Assembly: GCA_014208095.1 (NCBI GenBank)
Contig: JACHMT010000002.1
Coordinates: 1,116,001 to 1,180,000, forward strand
Direction: 5' to 3'
Origin: Actinospineispora eucalypti
GTDB lineage: Bacteria; Actinomycetota; Actinomycetes; Mycobacteriales; Pseudonocardiaceae
DNA length: 64,000 nt
The notes under the pieces are model-generated. The model searched no databases, was not told the origin of the DNA, and worked only from the letters and a program-made list of their open reading frames with translations. The position numbers and the translations under genes were made by a program. Each line of letters starts with the position of its first letter. Position 1 is the first letter of the stretch. Of the stretch, positions 1 to 8,486 are shown piece after piece.

Positions 1-1268
1 TAGCCGCAGCCGGGGCAGCGGGCGCCGGGGGCGTCGTCCCCCGCGGTCCGGGCCGAGGTGTCCGTGCGCTCGGTCTCGGTGTCACTCACCGGCACGGGGT
101 ACCTGGCCAGCAGCCGCTCCCGCTTCGACGGCGCCACGTTGGCCAGCCGCAGGTCGCCGCCGTAGTGGGCCACCACCCGGGGATCCATCAGCCGGCGGAA
201 CAGCGGCGGGAACATCGCCATCACCATCATCCCGCTGTAGCCGGTGGGCAGCACCGGGCTCTCCGGGAAGTCGCGCAGGGTCTGGAACCGGCGGGTGGGG
301 TTGGCGTGGTGGTCACTGTGCCGCTGCAGGTGGTAGAGCAGCACGTTGGTGGCGATGTTGTTGGAGTTCCACGAGTGCTCCGGGGTGACCCGCTCGTAGC
401 GCCGGCGGTCGGGAGCGCCGACCTTCTGCCGCAGCATGCCGTAGTGCTCCATGTAGTTCACGATCTCCAGCAGGGAGAAGCCGAACACCGCCTGCAGCAC
501 CAGGTAGGGCAGGATCCCCCAGCCCAGCCAGGCCAGCAGCCCGCCCCACAGCACCACCGACATGACCCAGGCGTTCAGCACGTCGTTGCCCGGGCGGAAC
601 GGGTGCTGCTTGCGCCGGCCGATCCGCTTGGCCTCCAGGTGCCAGGCGCTGCGCAGCGAGCCGGCCACGGTGCGCGGCCAGAACCGGTAGAAGCTCTCCC
701 CCATCCGGCTGGACGCCGGGTCCTCCGGGGTGGCCACCCGCACATGGTGGCCCCGGTTGTGCTCGATGTAGAAGTGCCCGTAGAAACACGGCGCCAGCGC
801 GATCTTGGCCAGCCAGCGTTCCGCGTCCTCCCGCTTGTGCCCGAGCTCGTGTGCGGTGTTGATGGCCACGCCGGACACCGTGCCGGCAGTGATCGCCAGG
901 CCGATGCCGCCCAGGATGCCGGTGTCCTGGGTGGCGATGAACCACATCGACGCGACGAACCCGGCGTACTGGACCGGCAGGTAGGCGTAGGTGACCCAGC
1001 GGTAGTAGCGGTCCTCCTCCAGCGCCTCCATGACCTCGTCCGGCGGGTTGGTCGGGTCGAACCCGGCGACCAGGTCGATCAGCGGGACGATCACCAGCAG
1101 CACCACCGGGCCGAGCCACAGCGTCGCCTCCAGGCCGGTGAGCCGGTACAGCCCCATGGCCACGAACGGCAGCAGCGGGACCACCAGCCCGAGGATCCAC
1201 AGGTACCGTTTGCCGTCCCGCCAGGTGTCCTGGCCGTTCACCGGCGCCGACAGTGCGTAGGTCTTCAT
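1..1268 (-). CDS. alkB: Alkane 1-monooxygenase AlkB with fused C-terminal rubredoxin (truncated by window edge)
   Basis: Integral-membrane di-iron hydroxylase for the terminal hydroxylation of n-alkanes. The 422 visible codons show the three histidine boxes of the family: HELGH, EHNRGHH and LQRHSDHH, between hydrophobic segments. After the catalytic domain comes a Thr/Asp/Ala-rich linker and then CPGCGY, the first iron-binding knuckle of a rubredoxin, where the window ends. So the enzyme is an AlkB-rubredoxin fusion, a form known from actinomycetes; the second knuckle lies outside. The ATG at 1268 is preceded by GAGGAGG about six bases upstream. The gene stands alone here, with no reductase or regulator on the visible side, and a 439-base gap separates it from the carboxylase. 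Confidence 0.93.
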   Translation of the reverse strand, partial: MKTYALSAPVNGQDTWRDGKRYLWILGLVVPLLPFVAMGLYRLTGLEATLWLGPVVLLVIVPLIDLVAGFDPTNPPDEVMEALEEDRYYRWVTYAYLPVQYAGFVASMWFIATQDTGILGGIGLAITAGTVSGVAINTAHELGHKREDAERWLAKIALAPCFYGHFYIEHNRGHHVRVATPEDPASSRMGESFYRFWPRTVAGSLRSAWHLEAKRIGRRKQHPFRPGNDVLNAWVMSVVLWGGLLAWLGWGILPYLVLQAVFGFSLLEIVNYMEHYGMLRQKVGAPDRRRYERVTPEHSWNSNNIATNVLLYHLQRHSDHHANPTRRFQTLRDFPESPVLPTGYSGMMVMAMFPPLFRRLMDPRVVAHYGGDLRLANVAPSKRERLLARYPVPVSDTETERTDTSARTAGDDAPGARCPGCG

Positions 1269-1417
1269 GGCGATCCTCCTCGACCGCTGCGGTTCCACTC
1301 TTGACGAGTACCTACGCTACGAATCCGCCGCGTCCGCCCCATCGGGCTTCGAACCGAATCCGCCCGCCCCGTTTGTGCTCACCCCACAACGCGCCCCCCT
1401 CTTGCTCTGCGTGCTTG

Positions 1418-1438
1418 CTCTGCGTGGAGATACGCAAC
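1418..1438. repeat. 21-base intergenic motif, copy 1
   Basis: Contains the inverted repeat TGCGT...ACGCA. It matches 51831-51851 at 20 of 21 positions (G versus C at the middle of the loop). Function unknown; it could be a protein-binding site or a relic of a dispersed element. Confidence 0.6.
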
Positions 1439-1572
1439 ATTGAGGAGCCTGATCGCGCGGGGGCAGGCGGCGTTCGCCACCGCGGGCGGCGTCTGGCGAC
1501 ACGATGCGGGTTACCAGCCGGATCTGTCACGTTGCGTGACTGGCAGGCCCTGGACTCGAGCAAGGTTCGCTC

Positions 1573-1630
1573 GCGAGATCGACCTGAATCTGGTTTGATT
1601 TCGGCGAAACCAGACTGGTGTCGACCTCGC
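1573..1630. repeat. Interrupted hairpin related to the repeat at 56389-56448
   Basis: Nested inverted repeats: GCGAG/CTCGC, then TCGAC/GTCGA, then TCTGGTTT/AAACCAGA, separated by symmetric internal loops, with a ten-base apical loop. The right arm, CCAGACTGGTGTCGACCTCG, recurs with one change at about 56427-56446 in a similar concentric hairpin. This suggests the gap carries a degraded member of the intergenic long-inverted-repeat family. Confidence 0.65.
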
Positions 1631-1707
1631 CGTATCTCGGTCCGAGAACCGTGTTACCACGGATCCTTCGATGTCACGGTGCGTGTGCGAGGTGCCCGCA
1701 ACGGCTG

Positions 1708-4700
1708 TCAGTGATCGCTGTTTATGGCCTGGATGATGCGGGGGCGCAGCTCGGCGGCGCTGATCACGGCGTCCACCGAGCCGACCTCGACCGCCCGGTG
1801 CGCGCTGTGCACCCGGTCGAACTCGGTCGCCACGTCGGCCAGTTTCTCCGAGCGCACCGAGGCCCGCACCTCGGCCAGCCGTGCGCCCAGCTCGGCCCGT
1901 TCCGCGCCGGCGGCGGCCTCGGCGAGGCGCGCGTCCAGCTCCACCACCCGGGGGTCGGTCGCGGTGCGCCGGTTCACCTCGGCGCTGAACACCACGGCCG
2001 CGGCGGGCGCGCCGCCGATCACCGAGGCGAACGAGCCCTCCACGGCGAGCACGGTCATGCCCGGGTTCAGCGCCTTGGAGAACACCACGAACGCGCCGCC
2101 GTGGTACCGGGAGATCACGCAGAACGCGATCGGCCCCCGGAAGTTGACCACCGCCCGGCCGATCTCCGCGCCGTACTCCAGCTGCAGCTTGCGCATCGAC
2201 TCCGGCGACCCGTCGAAGCCGGACAGGTTGGCCAGCACGACCAGCGGGCGGTTGCCGCTGGCCGCGTTGATCGCCCTGGCCACCTTCTTCGAGGAGCGCG
2301 GGAACAGCGTGCCCGCCGTATAGGTGTCCGGCCCGTCGGTGGGCGGGAAGCCCCGCCGCTGCACCGCCTTGGACTCGATCCCGATCAGGCAGACCGGCCG
2401 GCCGCCGAGGTGCGCGTCCTGCACCACGGAGGTGTCCGCGTCCGCCATGCCGGCCCACCGTTCCAGCACCGGGTGGTCCTGGTCGGACACCGCGCGCATC
2501 ACGGTGCGGATGTCGAACGCCTTCTTCCGGTCCGGGTTGGCGGTCGCGGAGAAGATCTCGCCGACGGTGCCGAAGTCGCTGCCGGCCAGCACGTGCGGGT
2601 AGCTCGAGACGTCCCGGTCGTGCGGGTCGGTGGTTGCGGCCGGCCGGGGACCCGCCTCGCCCGGTGCCACGTAGGTGTGGTCGTAGTGGGCCATCAGCAC
2701 GTCGCGGGCGCCGGCCAGGGTGGGCGCCCAGTACTGGGCCTGGCCGTTCGGCCCCATCACCCGGTCGTAGCCGCCGATGCCGAAGTTGTCCTCGGCCGAG
2801 ACGCTGCCGGAAAAATCCAGCGTGTCCTTGCCGGTGAGCACCATCGCCGAGTCCGGCGTCATCACCAGGATGCCCTTGGTGTGCATGAGCATCGTGGCCT
2901 CGGCGTTCCAGTACGGCTGGGCGCCCACGTTGATCCCGGCCACCACGATGTTGATCTCGCCGCCGTCCTGGGTGAAGGTGACGATGCGCTTGAGCGCGGC
3001 GGCCACCCAGTCCATGTTCTCCGTGCCGGACTCCATGGAGATCCGCGCGCCGGCGGAGAGCGCGTACCACTCCACCGGCACGCCCATCCGCTCGGCCAGG
3101 TCCAGCGCGGCAATCACCCGCGAGCACTCCGGCTCGGACAGCGCCCCCAGCGACTTGGTCGGGTCGCCGAGCAGTACCACCCGGGACATCCCCTCCGGGT
3201 GCCGCGCGGTGGGCGTGCTGATCACGCCGGCCACCAGCGCGGCGGTGTTCTGACCGCGCGGCCGGTCCACCGGGACCAGGTTCCCCTCGTCGTCCATGTC
3301 GTGCTCGACGAAGCGGCCCGTGTCACCGGTGAGCATCCCGGTCAGCTCGTACGGGTAGACGGCGCCCCGCCGGCTGGCCCGCAGCACGTTGCGCTGGTAG
3401 TCGTCCAGCGGCTCGATCAGCCCGCTGGGCCGCTCGCCGATCTCCAGGCGGACCCCGGACTTCACGTCGTAGTCCATGCTCACCGCGATGTCCCGCAGCT
3501 CACGGCTCTCCCGGTCCCGCTGCCGGGCCAGGAAGACGACCTCCTCCAGCCCGGCGCCGGCCATGGTGGGCGAGACCCGCGCCACGATCGTGCGCAGCTC
3601 CTCGCCGCTCACCTCGCTCGGCGGCCAGACGTAAGCCAGCACCCGGTTGGTGTCCGGCCGGCGGTTGGCCGGGCGGCTGGAGCGCACCTTGCGGATCGCG
3701 TCCAGGCAGGCCGCCAGGGTGTCCTCGGCGGCCGGCAGCGCGACCAGCCGGCCCTCGCTGTCCCGCAGCGGGGTGAGGTCGCGCACCTGGGCCATCGCCA
3801 CCAGCCGCTCGTCGGACGGGTTCTCCGGCGCCACGCAGCTGAACAGGTACACCTCCTCGTCCGTCGAGGGCAGCCGGGTGAGGTCGAAGTTGCGCCACCG
3901 TTCCAGCTGCATGCGCTGGGCGATCAGCGGGTGCAGGCCGCGGATCAGGCGCTCCTCGGTGATGCCGGTGGAGGACGGCCGGAAGGTGAAGTGGTGGTGC
4001 ATCGCCGCGCCGTCGCCGCCGGCCACCGTGGTGGTGACCCGGCGGACCTGCCCGGGCAGCGGCCGCGTGGCCAGCACCTTGCGCAGCGCCGCCGCCATCA
4101 CGTCCGGATCGTCCGGCTGGTCCGCCCAGGTGAGGTAGATGTCCACGACCACGTCGTCGCTGGGCGCGAGCTCGTCGATGGCCCGCACCGCCTCCGGCAG
4201 CGCCGGGAAGTCCACCGCCGTGGTCAGCACGGTGGACCGGCCGGCCTGGTCATTGTGCTCGGCGACGACGAAGCAGCAGCCGGCGACATCGGTGGCGTGC
4301 AGGTCACGCAGGGACTTGTTGCCGTAGTAGCGGCGGGTCAGCACCTCCAGCATCGGCGCCAGCCCGGCACCCCGGCGGCCGATTCGCTGCCCGAGCAGCC
4401 GCACCAGCGGCTCCGAGCTGGCCACCATGGCGGCGATCCGGTCCGCCCGGTCCGGTGCGCCCGGGTTGGCGTCCAGGTAACGCAGGTCCGCGCGGACGCC
4501 GGCGTAGACCCGGGCCCGGTTGCGGCGCAGGATCGGCTGGGCGAACCAGCGGAACACCACCGAACGGGCCAGGTCGGCCACGGCGGGGTCGCGCAGCTGG
4601 GTGGCCGCGATCAGGTGCTCCAGGGTGAGGCCGGCGGTCTCGCGCAGCGGCTCGGGCGGTTGCGGCTCGGTCAGCCACTGGCGCAGCAGGGTAGTCACCA

Positions 4701-7260
4701 CCGGGGTGTCGCCGGCTCCCCGGCGCTGGGCCAGGAAGATCCGGAAGACCGCGTCCTCCAGTTCCGGCGTGCGCTCCAGGTCGGTCACCCCGTAGTGCTC
4801 CAGCACCTTGCCCAGCCGGCGCTGGAAGCTCTCGGGCAGCCCGGCCCGTTCCACGTCCAGGCTCTGCAGGTAGGTGTGGAAGTACTCGCGCGGGCTGTGC
4901 ACCCGGGTGTCCGCCTTGACGTCCGCGCTGATGTGCCGGTTGCGGGTCAGCTCGGAAAGGTCGGCGAACGCCTCCAGCAGCTCGATCTCCCCGGCCAGCG
5001 GCCGCTCGTTCTCCCGCGCCAGGTCGGCCCGCGCGGCGGCGTAGGCGGCCAGTGCCCTGCGCCCGTTGCCCGGGCCGGCGTCGAAGCCCAGCACCAGGCC
5101 GCGCAGGTCCTCCAGGCCGGCGGCGACCCGCCCCGCGGCGGAGAGGCCGGTGGTCTCGGCCGGCAGGTCGATCTCCACCTGGTCGCCCGGGTCCGGACCG
5201 GCGCCCTCGGCATCACCGTCGCCGTCGCCGAGCGGCTCCAGCCGCAGCAGCGGCGCCCCGGTCTCCACCTGGCTGCCCACCGTCACCGGGCACTCTCGCA
5301 ACCGCGCGCGGAACGGCGCGCGCAGCACCGTCTCCATCTTCATCGACTCCAGCACCAGCACCGGAGCGCCGGCCTCCACCTCGGCGCCCACCTTCAGCGG
5401 CGTGGCCACCACCAGTGCCGGCGCGGGCGCTCGCACCACGCCGCCCTCGTCGTGGCTGATCCGGTGCGCGACGCCGTCCACCTCGACCAGGTGGGTCGGC
5501 CCGTGCGCGTTGGTGACCAGCCGGAACCGGGTGCCGTTGACCGTGATCTGGCCGGTCTGCCGGTCGAACCGCTCGAGCTGGACGTCCGCCGAGCGGGAGT
5601 TGCCGTTGCTGCCCGCCGCGATGGCCACCCGGAACCGGGACTGTGTCCCCGCCGGGCGCCCAACTGGCCGCCCGGCCCCTGCCGGCTGCGCCGGCGGGCC
5701 GACCCGGCCGACGTGCACCCGGTAGCCGACCCCGCGCAGCTTCAGCTCCACCGGCCGGTCGGTGTCCAACTGCACCTGGGGGCGGCCGCCGTGCGCGGTG
5801 GCCAGCAGCCGCTGCTTGGCCACCTCCTCCGCGTCCTCGTAGGCCTCGACCGCGGCGGCCGCCAGCGCCACGGCGGCGCCCCGCCGGGACTCCAGCCGGC
5901 CCTCGCCCCGCACCCGGTCGATCCAGCCGGTGTCCGCGCTGGCGTCGATCACCTCGGGCTGGTCCAGCAGGTCCAGCACGAAGCTCTTGTTGGTGGCGCC
6001 GCCGGCGATGATCACCGTGGTCTCCGCCATCGCGCGGCGGAGCCGGCCCAGCGCCTCGTCCCGGTCCCGGCCGTGCGCGATGATCTTGGCGATCATCGAG
6101 TCGAAGTCGGCCGGGATGGTGTCGCCCTCGCTGACCCCGGTGTCCACCCGGATCCCGGGGCCGGCGGGCAGGCTCAGCCGGACGATGCGGCCCGGCGAAG
6201 GGGCGAAGTCGCGGTCCGGGTCCTCGGCGTTCAGCCGGGCCTCGATGGCGTGCCCGATCTCGGCCGGCGGGCGGCCGGTCAGCTTCTCCCCCGCCGCGAC
6301 CCGCAGCTGGGCCTTCACCAGGTCGATCCCGGTGGTGAGCTCGGTGATCGGGTGCTCGACCTGCAGGCGGGTGTTCACCTCGAGGAAGGCGAACCGGCGC
6401 TCGCCGGGGTGGTAGAGGAACTCCACCGTGCCCGCGCCCCGGTAGCCGACCGCCAGGGCCAGCCGTTCGGCCGACGCCTTGAGCTCGGTGCTCTGCTCGG
6501 CGCTGAGCACCGGCGAAGCGGACTCCTCGATCACCTTCTGGTTGCGCCGCTGCACCGAGCAGTCCCGCACGCCCAGCGCCCACGCCGTGCCCTGGCCGTC
6601 GGCAATCACCTGCACCTCGACGTGCCTCGCCCCGGTGACCAGGCGCTCCAGGAAAACCACGCCGCTGCCGAAGGCCCGCTCGGCCTCCATCCGGGTGCGG
6701 TCGTAGGCGTCGGTCAGCTCGGCCTCGTTGGTGATCACGCGGATGCCCCGGCCGCCGCCGCCCGCCGTGGCCTTGAGCATCAGTGGGTAGCCGATCTCGC
6801 CGGCCACCCGGGCCGCCGCCTCCAGGTCGTCGACCGCGCCCCGGCTCCACGGGGCGACCGGTACGCCGACCTCCTCGGCGATCAGCTTGGAACCGATCTT
6901 GTCGCCCAGCTTGCGCATCGCCTCGGGGGTCGGGCCGACGAACGTCACGCCGACCCGTTCACACAGCTCGGCGAAGGCCGGGTCCTCCGCGACGAACCCC
7001 CAGCCCACCCAGGCCGCGTCCGCGCCCGACTCGCGCAGCGCGCGCTCCAGCACCGCGTGGTCCAGGTACGGCCGCGCGGACGCCGGGCCGAGGTAGTGGC
7101 TCAGGTCGGCCTCGCGCACGAACGTGGCCGACCGGTCGGCGTCGGTGAAGAACGCGACGGTCTCGATCCGCGTACCGGTCTCGGCGGCGAGCTCCCGAAC
7201 GGCGTGGATGAGCCGCATCGCGGCCTCTCCGCGGTTGACGATGGCGACACGACTGAACAC
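1708..7260 (-). CDS. Giant single-chain biotin-dependent acyl-CoA carboxylase (BC-BCCP-central-CT)
   Basis: 1850-residue multidomain carboxylase. Residues 1-450 form biotin carboxylase (GGGGRGIR ATP loop near 167; FLEVNTRLQVEHPITE near 292). A biotinyl domain follows, with ESMKM placing the biotin lysine at 641. A long central region leads to a carboxyltransferase in the last 650 residues (GINVGAQPYW, GPNGQAQYWAP). The order BC-BCCP-CT in one chain matches eukaryotic ACC and large actinobacterial carboxylases, not the usual split AccA/AccD subunits; acyl substrate unknown. GTG start at 7260 with AGGAGG upstream. Residues 521-541 are encoded by a dispersed palindromic repeat lying between the BC and biotinyl domains. 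Monocistronic. Confidence 0.9.
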   Translation of the reverse strand: MFSRVAIVNRGEAAMRLIHAVRELAAETGTRIETVAFFTDADRSATFVREADLSHYLGPASARPYLDHAVLERALRESGADAAWVGWGFVAEDPAFAELCERVGVTFVGPTPEAMRKLGDKIGSKLIAEEVGVPVAPWSRGAVDDLEAAARVAGEIGYPLMLKATAGGGGRGIRVITNEAELTDAYDRTRMEAERAFGSGVVFLERLVTGARHVEVQVIADGQGTAWALGVRDCSVQRRNQKVIEESASPVLSAEQSTELKASAERLALAVGYRGAGTVEFLYHPGERRFAFLEVNTRLQVEHPITELTTGIDLVKAQLRVAAGEKLTGRPPAEIGHAIEARLNAEDPDRDFAPSPGRIVRLSLPAGPGIRVDTGVSEGDTIPADFDSMIAKIIAHGRDRDEALGRLRRAMAETTVIIAGGATNKSFVLDLLDQPEVIDASADTGWIDRVRGEGRLESRRGAAVALAAAAVEAYEDAEEVAKQRLLATAHGGRPQVQLDTDRPVELKLRGVGYRVHVGRVGPPAQPAGAGRPVGRPAGTQSRFRVAIAAGSNGNSRSADVQLERFDRQTGQITVNGTRFRLVTNAHGPTHLVEVDGVAHRISHDEGGVVRAPAPALVVATPLKVGAEVEAGAPVLVLESMKMETVLRAPFRARLRECPVTVGSQVETGAPLLRLEPLGDGDGDAEGAGPDPGDQVEIDLPAETTGLSAAGRVAAGLEDLRGLVLGFDAGPGNGRRALAAYAAARADLARENERPLAGEIELLEAFADLSELTRNRHISADVKADTRVHSPREYFHTYLQSLDVERAGLPESFQRRLGKVLEHYGVTDLERTPELEDAVFRIFLAQRRGAGDTPVVTTLLRQWLTEPQPPEPLRETAGLTLEHLIAATQLRDPAVADLARSVVFRWFAQPILRRNRARVYAGVRADLRYLDANPGAPDRADRIAAMVASSEPLVRLLGQRIGRRGAGLAPMLEVLTRRYYGNKSLRDLHATDVAGCCFVVAEHNDQAGRSTVLTTAVDFPALPEAVRAIDELAPSDDVVVDIYLTWADQPDDPDVMAAALRKVLATRPLPGQVRRVTTTVAGGDGAAMHHHFTFRPSSTGITEERLIRGLHPLIAQRMQLERWRNFDLTRLPSTDEEVYLFSCVAPENPSDERLVAMAQVRDLTPLRDSEGRLVALPAAEDTLAACLDAIRKVRSSRPANRRPDTNRVLAYVWPPSEVSGEELRTIVARVSPTMAGAGLEEVVFLARQRDRESRELRDIAVSMDYDVKSGVRLEIGERPSGLIEPLDDYQRNVLRASRRGAVYPYELTGMLTGDTGRFVEHDMDDEGNLVPVDRPRGQNTAALVAGVISTPTARHPEGMSRVVLLGDPTKSLGALSEPECSRVIAALDLAERMGVPVEWYALSAGARISMESGTENMDWVAAALKRIVTFTQDGGEINIVVAGINVGAQPYWNAEATMLMHTKGILVMTPDSAMVLTGKDTLDFSGSVSAEDNFGIGGYDRVMGPNGQAQYWAPTLAGARDVLMAHYDHTYVAPGEAGPRPAATTDPHDRDVSSYPHVLAGSDFGTVGEIFSATANPDRKKAFDIRTVMRAVSDQDHPVLERWAGMADADTSVVQDAHLGGRPVCLIGIESKAVQRRGFPPTDGPDTYTAGTLFPRSSKKVARAINAASGNRPLVVLANLSGFDGSPESMRKLQLEYGAEIGRAVVNFRGPIAFCVISRYHGGAFVVFSKALNPGMTVLAVEGSFASVIGGAPAAAVVFSAEVNRRTATDPRVVELDARLAEAAAGAERAELGARLAEVRASVRSEKLADVATEFDRVHSAHRAVEVGSVDAVISAAELRPRIIQAINSDH
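5643..5697 (-). repeat. In-frame palindromic insertion element, divergent copy (in carboxylase)
   Basis: On the minus strand it reads CCGGCGCAGCCGGC, a short spacer, then a GGGCGGCCAGTTGGGCGCCC palindromic core and GGCGGGGACAC. This matches the order and bases of the copies at 8101-8150 and 25970-26083. It encodes a Gly/Pro/Ala/Arg-rich stretch in the linker between biotin carboxylase and the biotinyl domain. It is the most diverged of the four copies. Confidence 0.65.
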
Positions 7261-7314
7261 CGAGCGAGCCTCCTGCGCTAGCTACGTCTTGTGGACCGAC
7301 CCAACAATTCCGTG

Positions 7315-7326
7315 TACCGGCCGGTA
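7315..7326. promoter_or_regulatory. Perfect 12-bp palindrome upstream of the carboxylase
   Basis: TACCGGCCGGTA lies 55 bases upstream of the carboxylase GTG, in the expected promoter zone. The form resembles TetR-family half-site pairs. No regulator gene of that family is adjacent, so the binding protein is unknown. Confidence 0.4.
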
Positions 7327-7401
7327 AGTGAAATGCCGCAACCAACCGCGCCGGGCGCCGGATCTTGTGGGAACCGGCCAAAAGATGACCCCGGTCACGC
7401 C

Positions 7402-8424
7402 TCACGATAGGGGCATCTCGGCCGTCGCGGTGAGAACCCGCTCGGCGAACGCGCGGCAGGACCGGATGAACTCGGGCGGCCCCACCAGGGCGAAGTCCGC
7501 GTCCAGGAAAGCCAGGTTGAGCACCAGCCACTCCCACGAGTCGAGCCACAGCACGACCCGGGTGAGCCGGTCGTCCACCGCTGTGATCTCGGCCTCCTGG
7601 TGCTTCAGCGCATCCACCACCGGGCCGACGGCCGCCCGTATCTCCAGCTCCACGCGCTGCTTGCCGAGGTTCATGCCGCGCCGCAGGTACTCGACGGCGG
7701 AGCCCGCCGGCAGCGGCCGGGGGTCGAAGCGCCGGCCGGTCCGGCGGGGCCCGGTGAGCCGGTCCACCCGGAACACCCGCCAGTCGGCGCGGTCGGTGTC
7801 CCAGGCCAGCAGGTACCAGCGCAGCATCTGGTGGATCTGCCGGTACGGCTCCACCCGCCGCCGGCTGGACTTCCCGCGCGCGTCGGCGTAGTCGAAAGTC
7901 ACGACGTCCCGGGCCGCGATGGCGTCGGCCAGGGTGGCCAGGTGGTCGGTGGCGACCCGGGGAGCGGCCTGCCGGCCGGTCTCCAGGCCGGCACGGATGG
8001 CCGTCGCCCTGGGTCGCAGGCGCACCGGCAGGAACAGGTCCAGCTTGCCGTAGGCCCGGGTCGCGGCCTCGTCCAGGCCACCCTCGGCGGCCGGGCTCGC
8101 GCCTCCGTCGGGCGCCGAACTGGGCGCCCGCCCCCAGCCGGCTCCGCCGGAAGCCGCCAACGCGGCCAGCCCGAGCAGCGCGGCCAGCGCCTCGTCGTCG
8201 TCCAGCACCAGTGGCGGCATGGTGCGGCCGGCGGCCAGCCGGTAGTAGCCGCCGGGGCCGGGCTGGGTGTTCACCGGGTAGCCGTAGCCGCGCAGCCGCT
8301 CGACGTCCCGGCGCAGGGTGCGCGGGCTGACCCCGAGTCGCCCGGCCAGCTCCTCGCCGGCGAAGGCGCGCCCGGTCTGCAGGTTGGACAGCAGGTTCAA
8401 CATCCGCTCGGTTACATCGGCCAC
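7402..8424 (-). CDS. WYL-domain transcriptional regulator (HTH_11 type)
   Basis: 340-residue DNA-binding regulator. The N-terminus carries a winged helix (LLSNLQTG...LAGRLGVSPRTLRRDVERLRGYGYPV), followed by a WYL sensor domain ending in the WCX-like C-terminus. Members bind small ligands or nucleic-acid products and control divergent genes. I prefer the GTG at 8424 (residues VADVTERML) over the longer frame from 8466, which would intrude into the divergent promoter. A repeat-encoded segment, GGAGWGRAPSSAPDGG, interrupts the loop between the HTH and WYL domains. It faces the UvrA-like gene across 62 bases, so that gene is the likely target. Confidence 0.88.
   Translation of the reverse strand: MADVTERMLNLLSNLQTGRAFAGEELAGRLGVSPRTLRRDVERLRGYGYPVNTQPGPGGYYRLAAGRTMPPLVLDDDEALAALLGLAALAASGGAGWGRAPSSAPDGGASPAAEGGLDEAATRAYGKLDLFLPVRLRPRATAIRAGLETGRQAAPRVATDHLATLADAIAARDVVTFDYADARGKSSRRRVEPYRQIHQMLRWYLLAWDTDRADWRVFRVDRLTGPRRTGRRFDPRPLPAGSAVEYLRRGMNLGKQRVELEIRAAVGPVVDALKHQEAEITAVDDRLTRVVLWLDSWEWLVLNLAFLDADFALVGPPEFIRSCRAFAERVLTATAEMPLS
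8101..8150 (-). repeat. In-frame palindromic insertion element (in WYL regulator)
   Basis: On the minus strand: CCGGCGGAGCCGGC, spacer, then GGGCGCCCAGTTCGGCGCCC and GACGGA. It is nearly identical to the tandem pair in the sugar ABC ATPase gene at 25970-26083 and encodes the same peptide, GRAPSSAPDG, in the same reading frame although the host proteins are unrelated. Confidence 0.85.
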
Positions 8425-8486
8425 ACCGCCATCATGCGGCAAATCGCGGTCAGGATCCGGCCACATCTACTCATAACGTCGAGCGC

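Larger units (their letters stand above)
1269..1707. other. Intergenic gap with hairpins and a dispersed short motif
   Basis: No convincing gene. It should hold the alkB promoter near its left end. It contains a direct repeat TTGCTCTGCGTG around 1402-1426, a 21-base motif at 1418-1438 that recurs at 51831-51851 with one change, a short hairpin GTCACG-TTG-CGTGAC around 1527-1541, and the large interrupted hairpin listed at 1573-1630. Open frames here are lower in coding character than the neighbours and look like shadows. Confidence 0.6.

Noticed and set aside
1618..7281. 1887-codon open frame on the plus strand across the carboxylase gene
   Set aside because: It is an antisense shadow of high-GC coding DNA; its product is His/Arg/Pro-rich with no domain, while the minus strand encodes a clear carboxylase.
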